A stretch of DNA of 62,599 bases from contig JAAPAO010000147.1 in NCBI GenBank assembly GCA_013115145.1, forward strand, positions 1 to 62,599, given 5' to 3'. Shown piece after piece: positions 56,286 through 62,599 of the stretch (positions within the stretch are counted from its first letter, which is position 1; every line of letters begins with the position of its first letter). A program made the position numbers and the translations under genes. Source of the DNA: Perkinsus chesapeaki (taxonomy: Eukaryota > Perkinsozoa > Perkinsida > Perkinsidae). The notes under the pieces are model-generated. The model did not search any database, was not told where the DNA came from, and was given only the letters and a program-made list of their open reading frames with translations.

Positions 56286-59037
56286 TCAATGTTGTAGCTC
56301 AGTTACTGGCTGATTTGATGGTGTTCTTATTAACACTTCATCCGCTTGATACTGCTGCCGGACTTCAGCGCTCATTGGCGTTGACGATGACATCGATGTT
56401 ATCCCACCATCATCATCATCATCCGACTCGCTATCATCTTCACTTTTTTTAACTTCATCGATACTATCATTATTTTTACGATCTTTTCCTAACAGCCGTT
56501 TGACAGCTTTACTCGTACTGTGATAAAGGTACTTCACTCCACGGATGAGGGGACCGAAGCATATCATCATATCCTGTTTGATATATTGCATACCACGATA
56601 GAGATCCTCCTTTACACAATAGAAGCATAAACTCGCATAAAGATAAGCCACAGCGCCAATGATAGCCCATGCATACCTAAAAATAGCACCATCTAGGTTC
56701 GAACCTGGAACGTTATCATGAAGGCTTAAAAGCCTAACCAACTGATCTAAATAACCTCCTCCTCATTTTCTTACCATGGCCAGTCCAGCGGCACCAATGT
56801 GGTGATGATGAGGTAGACGTTAATGGCCAATATGATAAGAGCCAACATCCATATGAATGCACTCCACCATCGATTTAGGGCGAAACTGACGATACGAGAA
56901 AATAACAGGAAAAATACCGACAATGAAAACTAATTCGGAAAAGCCTTTGCCTCCTTTTTTCACTACTTACTCTCCCATAACCTTCTTGCTCATGGAGTAA
57001 TGCAATAACGGTAATAAGGCAAATGGAAGTTGAATAGACTGAAGAATATTCAACCATGCATTAACCCCATTCATACCCGAAATGGCACTCTAAACAACAA
57101 CAAATAATAATAATAACAATAATAACCCTTAGTAACAATATTACTACCTCTAATAAAGCGATCGCAAGTGCTGGGCCAAGAGCTATTGTTCGGGTTAATA
57201 GCACACGCACCCACATAGAGATCTTAATATGCATAAATCCCTCCATCACATACTGACCAGCCATTGTCCCTGTTAAAGTACTTGCTTGACCGGCAGCTAA
57301 CACACCAACTGCGAAGATATACTTCATAGCATCAGATGATCTGTTATAGAAGGAATCCAAGAAGGCAGTGGAAATGTACACATTATTATTACATAACAGA
57401 CGATAGCGCCTCAGCTGCATTTTCTAGGCCAACCATTGCACATATACCCGTCTCACCATAGCCAGTAGTACACTGGCAAATTGGATCGGATGGATCACAG
57501 GCATTCACACTCCAGTCTGAAAGATGCAAGCAAATTACATATATATTATGATCGTATCATTTATATATTAACAATGACGTAGAATAGTCCCCGAACAGCT
57601 CCCCCAAACAGTTTTTTGGCAGCCTGTATAGATAACCGACTTTAAGCTCACTTACCTACTTCACAGATAGAGATTTAAATAATCTTTTACTTAATATCTG
57701 TTAATTTATTACGAATAAATATATATAATATTTCTTCAGTTTAAATATAGTTCTAATAATACGGCCAAGTAGAAAAGCACACAAAAGATAATTAATCTAC
57801 CAAGCCGTGTACAGCATACACCGTTATTTCCTAATGTGACAGCGTCAAAACAGATGTGGAGCAGGGCTAATCAAAAATTTCCCTTCTTTATTACCATCAG
57901 GGCTACTAAGGCATGCCAATGGCCCGTTAGATTTCCTAGCGCAATGCTCTGAAAACATACCGTATGCAAAGGAGCACACCACAGCCATATTGATAATGAA
58001 AGATATCAGAATAGACGAGCAAGCATCGATACTCAAATACCTAACAATGGGGAATACTCATCCACTTTCATCTGCTTCTAAAAATACTACTTATTTGCCT
58101 GCCTCACCATCTCATGATTTTTACTATCGATATTTCTTGACTGCACTAAAGCGGAATGTAAGTATAGATTATGTGGCATAATAACCGCACCAACAATACC
58201 AACCAACTGCATAATAGCATAACTCGACACCTCAGGTATAAATCCCTTAGCCACATCAACAGCCGGTGGAGAGGTAATGGCCATATTGGCAAAGAAGCAT
58301 CCCATCATAACCATAATAAGTATAAAGATGAATGCCTCCATCACTCGCATACCATGCCAGATTTGGATAAAGAGGAACGTCAGCGTATCAGCAGCGGTGA
58401 TGAGCACACCTATCCACATATCGATCCCAAACAGCACATGGAAAGCTGTGGCGGTGCCAACGACTTCTTGAATGTCCGAACCAATGATGGCAATCTCACT
58501 CATAATCCATAATATATTCGATACTTTCCTGGAATACCCTCGACGACAATTCTCAGCCAAACTCTCACCGGTAGCAGCACCAATTCGACATGCACATATT
58601 TGTAACATCAAACCAGCAACATGTGCCAAGAACAACACCCACAGCAACTGGAAACCAGTAAAGGCACCTGCTTGCAGATCAGCTTCAAGGTTACCAGGAT
58701 CTAGATAAGCTAATGACATTAGCCAACCAGGACCAGTATATTTAAAGAATGTACGAAATGAGAACTTAACCCCAGGTGGATCTATTGGTAAATCAACTCG
58801 ATGGCCTTCCCTAATAATCGGTCCAGGATCCTCATCATCGCTCATACCGCTCTTCTCTTTAGGACTCTGTGATGCCATGGTAGTATCGTCGTCACCAGCA
58901 TTAACATTAACCAATGACCCAGTAGAGAATGTAGTCGTTGTCGATGATGGGCTCGATTCCTCAAAACCACCTTCAGCAGGTGGTGGTAACGTGGCTGGTG
59001 CTGGCACGTCTTCAGCAACACCGCTTGCATTTGACAT
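56286..59037 (-). CDS. NRAMP-family divalent metal transporter
   Basis: Seven exons: 59037-58091, 58040-57895, 57516-57393, 57340-57148, 57089-56971, 56885-56775, 56676-56286; 676 aa, in frame. NRAMP/DMT1 proteins are proton-coupled Fe2+/Mn2+ transporters of endosomal, vacuolar or plasma membranes. The metal-site motif DPGN ([17 protein letters not shown]1), the TM6 motif [15 protein letters not shown] and the transport signature [21 protein letters not shown] are intact. There are 11 or so helices. A disordered, acidic N-terminal extension of about 95 residues and an acidic C-terminal tail ([14 protein letters not shown]) flank the core; the loop after TM7 holds several cysteines ([10 protein letters not shown]). 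Intron 2 is 378 bp, and the last intron is tRNA-like. Confidence 0.93.
56677..56774 (-). repeat. tRNA-like last intron of NRAMP
   Basis: A 98-bp intron, GTAAGA ... ATTTTTAG. In the sense strand it has GATCAGTTGGTTAGGC (A-box/D-arm-like) and, about 28 nt on, CCAGGTTCGAACC (B-box/T-arm-like), tRNA-like in order and spacing. The T-stem is only partly paired. Its last 30 bases resemble the end of RRP12 intron 10685-10767. Confidence 0.68.
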
Positions 59038-59274
59038 GACCCCTATTGATTATCAAAACTAAAGAACTGTTAGCGGCATAAATCAGTTAAGCTAGAGCAA
59101 CCCCAAAGCCATTTTACTACAGCACTGTCTAACATCACCACCCAACTACGATGTGCTAAAAGCGCGCGCCCAGTTGATCGATTTCGAACTCAACTGCGAA
59201 TGTAAGATACTCATTAAAACAGCACTAGTAAGAGTATAAAATGAATCTTAGCTTCAACCGTGCGTTTCACAAAC

Positions 59275-61080
59275 TCAATCATCTTCATCCGAGCTTGAAC
59301 CAGGCTCAGATATTTCGCTTTCTTCTTCACTCATCTTTCTCACTACACCATCATCTTGAACGTACATGAACTTCTTAACCTTTGCCGTATTACCGGTATC
59401 ATACACATAAAACTTGGCATGTTTATGCCTGAGAAAATAATAAGAGATAATAAAAACGACAACAATTCATAAAGTATTAATCCTCAATGTAAGTCGCGAC
59501 TTAATCATCTCAATGGAACTTATAACACACAAGAGTTATTATAAAAGTTAATAATAGTGTTAATAAGTGTTAATAATAGTGTTAATAATAGTGTTAATAA
59601 TAGTGTTAATAATAGTGTTAATAATAGTGTTGATAATCCTTAACATATATGAGTAATACCATATAAGTCACGACTTAACGATTTAAACGAACCCTATAAT
59701 GGTCATATATTTATATCCAGTTCATTTGATAAATGATGATGACCAAGTATGATTATAAAATAATAGTCCACCACCACCACCCACTGTCTACTTACGCCAT
59801 TGTCATATCATTAGCTAAGAAATCTGATATGGCTTGAACGTTATGATGGTCATCATCAGACATACCAAATGTAAGGTCAGCATAAGACATGTTACACATT
59901 ATCTTACTTCCTTTACGTCGAAGCATACGAAGGTGACGGGCCTCGGATGCCACCGAGTCTGAAGGGGGTAACCAAGTGATGATTTGATGGAAATATGGTA
60001 TGAATAATTAAGCTTCATCAAATAGTACTGTGATATGTCAATGCAGCTTGGTAAATATATTTCGATAGTTCAACACTAATTCTGGCGGCCCCTACCATCC
60101 AGTAGAGCGGACTAGATATTAACCCCAACAAATGGCCATACCAGTGCCCATCACATCGCACCGCAACCTACCAGATCTTTGCGTTCTCGGGCATCTCAGA
60201 GGATCATCAGCCTCGCTCAGTTCCTCGCCACTATCAAGCGCCTCATTTCTCGATATTATACGTTGAATCCTCTCAACAGAACTGTCGATAAATTTCCGCA
60301 TTGCAATCTGCTTCGCGTCTTCGCTTGGCAGGTTGCCATAAAGATCACGGAACTCGTTTGATGATACAGTAGCAAATTCACACAAGGAGATGTACCTATA
60401 GGAAGTAAACCATTCCACAACAGCACTTCTAGTCGATTTCCGAAATACAAGACTATGGAAATACGAGTTACTGCGGACGTCGATCCCCACACGTGAAGCG
60501 ATATTCCAGTAACCATTTGGTCTACTGGACAGCCCCTTCATCGAGTAGATCTTGCAGCATTCTAAGTATACCCTAGAAATGATGACTCTATTATCTTCCT
60601 CAATGAGGCCTCCTCATCTCATGCGCAGAATTTCCAACATTTCTCCGGTTTCAAAGGCGAACCGCAATAGATACCCACTTTTCCAAGGACATCGGTTTCG
60701 ATCCATGAAGTCTACCATACCACTCGAGATGCTTATACCTAACCAAGACCCGAATACTTCACCGCCACCGCCGCCTCACTTGAAGAATACATTTTCTTTA
60801 TTTCATCCTCATCCAGTATAACAGGTATAAGTCTGAGAATACTTCGCCTCAGAACTGCTGAAGGATGACCGCGCGCCGTAATAATAGCGAACAGCCTCGC
60901 GTGGGCCAAGCACTCCTTAAATGAGTTGTACGAAGGCCCAAATTGGCCTGAAAGATTTGGAGTAGTCAGATCTTCCATCAACCTGACCATTACCCTTCTC
61001 AATAGCTTCCACAGCATCCCTATAAAATAAATCATGCTCATCATGCATGTCAGCAAAGGTCTCCTCCCAGCTGCCATTCC
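59275..61080 (-). CDS. Unrecognised acidic-tailed protein, several exons
   Basis: The last two exons are clear: about 59963-59796 (ARHLRMLRRKGSKIMCNMSY, SDDDHHNVQAISDFL) and 59428-59275 (HKHAKFYVYDTGNTAKVKKF, acidic end EISEPGSSSDEDD). Upstream at about 60580-60180 is a coding-like exon (PNGYWNIASRVGIDVRSNSY, EFRDLYGNLPSEDAKQIAMR), and around 61080-60660 weaker pieces (DMHDEHDLFYRDAVEAIEKG, MVDFMDRNRCPWKSGYLLRF). I do not recognise the family; exon order in the 5' half is uncertain. Confidence 0.5.
59547..59635. repeat. 12-bp minisatellite, GTGTTAATAATA
   Basis: About seven units, one of them shortened to GTGTTAATAA, inside a 367-bp intron (59429-59795) of the unassigned gene. Confidence 0.9.
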
Positions 61081-61367
61081 GTGGCTTCAACCCTGGGCTA
61101 CCCCGGAGCTTAGCAAACTCTAATAATGATATTATAATTGCTATAATGGTATTACTTTACCTTGTGTGGTTATATCTTTGGGCTCACCATCTATCTCAAC
61201 ATGGACCTTAGTCGGCATGAACAGGATGTTGTCGTCCCAATCAAACATATAAAAGCGCAATTTCATTTTCCCCCGAGTCAAGAAGAAGAAAAAAGCTTGC
61301 TAAAATGCATGGAGACTGCCGCCAAAATTGCAGTCTCAGCACGCATTTCGTGGCGCGCAAGAGGTCA

Positions 61368-61410
61368 CTGACCGCAGGTTCGATCCCGGCACAAGTCATC
61401 TTTTGTCTAC
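61368..61410 (-). repeat. 43-bp intron-like element with a B-box core after the METTL stop
   Basis: GTAGAC ... GGTCAG, directly abutting the TGA stop of the methyltransferase. The plus strand carries GGTTCGATCCC at 61377-61387. It is similar in layout and sequence to intron 33237-33279, so probably a 3'-UTR intron or an unspliced copy. Confidence 0.7.
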
Positions 61411-62116
61411 TCAACAAACTTGAACGTATGAAGCTCGAAAAGTTCCAAGTAACACTTCACAAGGAGTACTGGTATCACCCGAAGAACCTTTGTATTTAAT
61501 AACAGTCAATGGATTCAGTTTTGGCATCAAAACATCCTCAACGAATCGACGATCATCATCGCTACGTTCTTGATAGGCAATCGCCACCTTAACGCCATCA
61601 ATAGGTCGCAGGCGAGCAAATGCCTCTAAGCAAGATAAAAACTTATCAAACAGATGAGGATCGTAGAGAACATCTGTGCCAAGGATGAGCCCCGGCGGAT
61701 TAAAGGCGTACTGGTGAACAGGATCACCCCATGTATAAGCATTAACCATCACACGGTCATCAAGAGAGTTGTAGCTGACGTTCTCTTGGGCGAGCTCGGT
61801 GCATTGTGGAAGATCCGTTAAAATAACGGATAGGTTAGTATGTGTTTTGGCCAGCATTATGCCAGCCACACCGACACCACAACCAAGTTCGAGAACTGAA
61901 GAAATGAATACTAATAGATATAGTGTAGAGGTGATCACCTGTGTTGCAATCCTCGAAGTAATCTGATAAGCCTTTGTATTTGTTTGGTTCCCCTAGCATC
62001 TCCGCAAATCTATCGCCGCTAGCCCAACGCTGCGTACCTGAGATGAACTGGTGAGGAGTTTTCGAGAACCTGCTTGGAATTGCTCGGATGTGGTGATAAC
62101 GTTTCATGTGAGGCAT
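61411..62116 (-). CDS. METTL21-type protein methyltransferase (Methyltransf_16)
   Basis: Two exons, 62116-61939 and 61895-61411, 43-bp intron, 220 aa. The S-adenosylmethionine-binding motif I is DCNTVLELGCGVGVAGIML, followed by ILTDLPQCTELAQENV (motif II/post I, as in the METTL21 group), GTDVLYDPHLFDKFLS (the usual DxxY catalytic-site region) and a C-terminal strand CEVLLGTFRA. These enzymes methylate lysines of chaperones and elongation factors; the substrate cannot be told here. The frame also continues to an ATG at 62143, giving 229 aa; I favour 62116. The N-terminal part carries TQRWASGDRFAEMLGEPNKY. Confidence 0.85.
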
Positions 62117-62510
62117 TTTAGAAGAGGAAAGCTGCCTGAGCACGAGGGCCTCGTGCTAGGTCGAAATTCCCGAGTTTTTGACCTCCCGAAAAATTTTCAC
62201 CCGCAGAGCTCGTGTGAAGACCATGGGTTGAGTAGCGGCACATACCTCCGCCAGTTTAATTCTGACACATCCCCGAATATACCCTTAAAATTTCATCATC
62301 AAACACTTCCTGGTTGGGGAGAAACTCTCATTCGAGATCGGATGAAAAGTTATGGGACACCCTTTATTCGCCAAATACTCTTCGACTGTTGTCAACACTG
62401 TTGAGCAGCGTGTGCGCCTTAGTGCATGCGTAAGATTCTACGTAACCTGCCCGAGTTGCTCCGTTTTGTCTTGCCTGTGTCTATCCAAAGGTCTACACCA
62501 TTTTAAGAAC
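62117..62510. other. No gene seen
   Basis: Upstream of the methyltransferase start; no recognisable coding sequence. Confidence 0.45.
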
Positions 62511-62511
62511 T

Positions 62512-62599
62512 AGTTAGTAAAAGCCAAGACCAAATTAATATAGCCCAGAACAAATTAGTAAAAGCCCAGAACAAATTAATATAGCCCAAAACAAATTAG
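62512..62599. repeat. Tandem repeat of 20-21 bp running off the window end
   Basis: Four or more units with the core AGCCCAGAACAAATTA, alternating ATTAATAT and ATTAGTAAA spacers, so the higher-order period is about 41 bp. It continues beyond the window. Confidence 0.85.

Overview
The window is nuclear DNA of a protist that I read as an alveolate of the Perkinsus type. This is an inference. It rests on very small GT-AG introns (mostly 39-60 bp) splitting housekeeping genes, on large intronless tandem families, on polypyrimidine-AG sites 10-50 nt ahead of many start codons as expected for spliced-leader trans-splicing, and on an NBP35 with an N-terminal membrane segment as reported in apicomplexans. 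There is no operon structure, rRNA, CRISPR array or intact tRNA gene.

Layout. 0.5-1.7 kb: MIF4G (eIF4G-type) gene. 4.3-6.1 kb (-): cytosolic Fe-S scaffold NBP35/NUBP1. 6.3-13.6 kb (-): ribosome export factor RRP12, many exons. 14.2-15.9 kb (+): mitochondrial GTP/GDP carrier GGC1. 16.5-25.2 kb (+): eight tandem, intronless tetraspanin-like genes. 26.4-32.2 kb: secreted-protein family with two or three intact copies and two pseudogenes. 33-38.4 kb (-): three unassigned genes. 38.8-40.9 kb (-): SEH1-like WD40 nucleoporin. 41.4-44.2 kb (-): poly(A)-binding protein. 44.5-46.9 kb (+): nucleolar NOC3. 47.8-49.6 kb (-): unassigned gene. 50.8-54.5 kb (-): three more tetraspanin-like genes. 56.3-59.0 kb (-): NRAMP metal transporter. 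59.3-61.1 kb (-): unassigned gene. 61.4-62.1 kb (-): METTL21-type methyltransferase.

The housekeeping genes cluster around RNA and ribosome work (RRP12, NOC3, PABP, MIF4G) and iron (NBP35, NRAMP), but nothing shows that they are co-regulated. The tetraspanin and secreted families are lineage-specific expansions with gene conversion and decay.

The most unusual signal is in the introns. Unrelated genes carry introns that look like copies of a few short elements. One set contains a tRNA B-box core: GGTTCGATCCC occurs exactly five times, where simple arithmetic predicts about 0.03. Another set shares an ATCTTGC-rich 3' half ending in a splice acceptor. This suggests introner-like intron gain, some of it from tRNA-derived sequence.

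Exon junctions were placed by hand from reading frame, GT-AG rules and remembered family consensus; no alignment or search was run.
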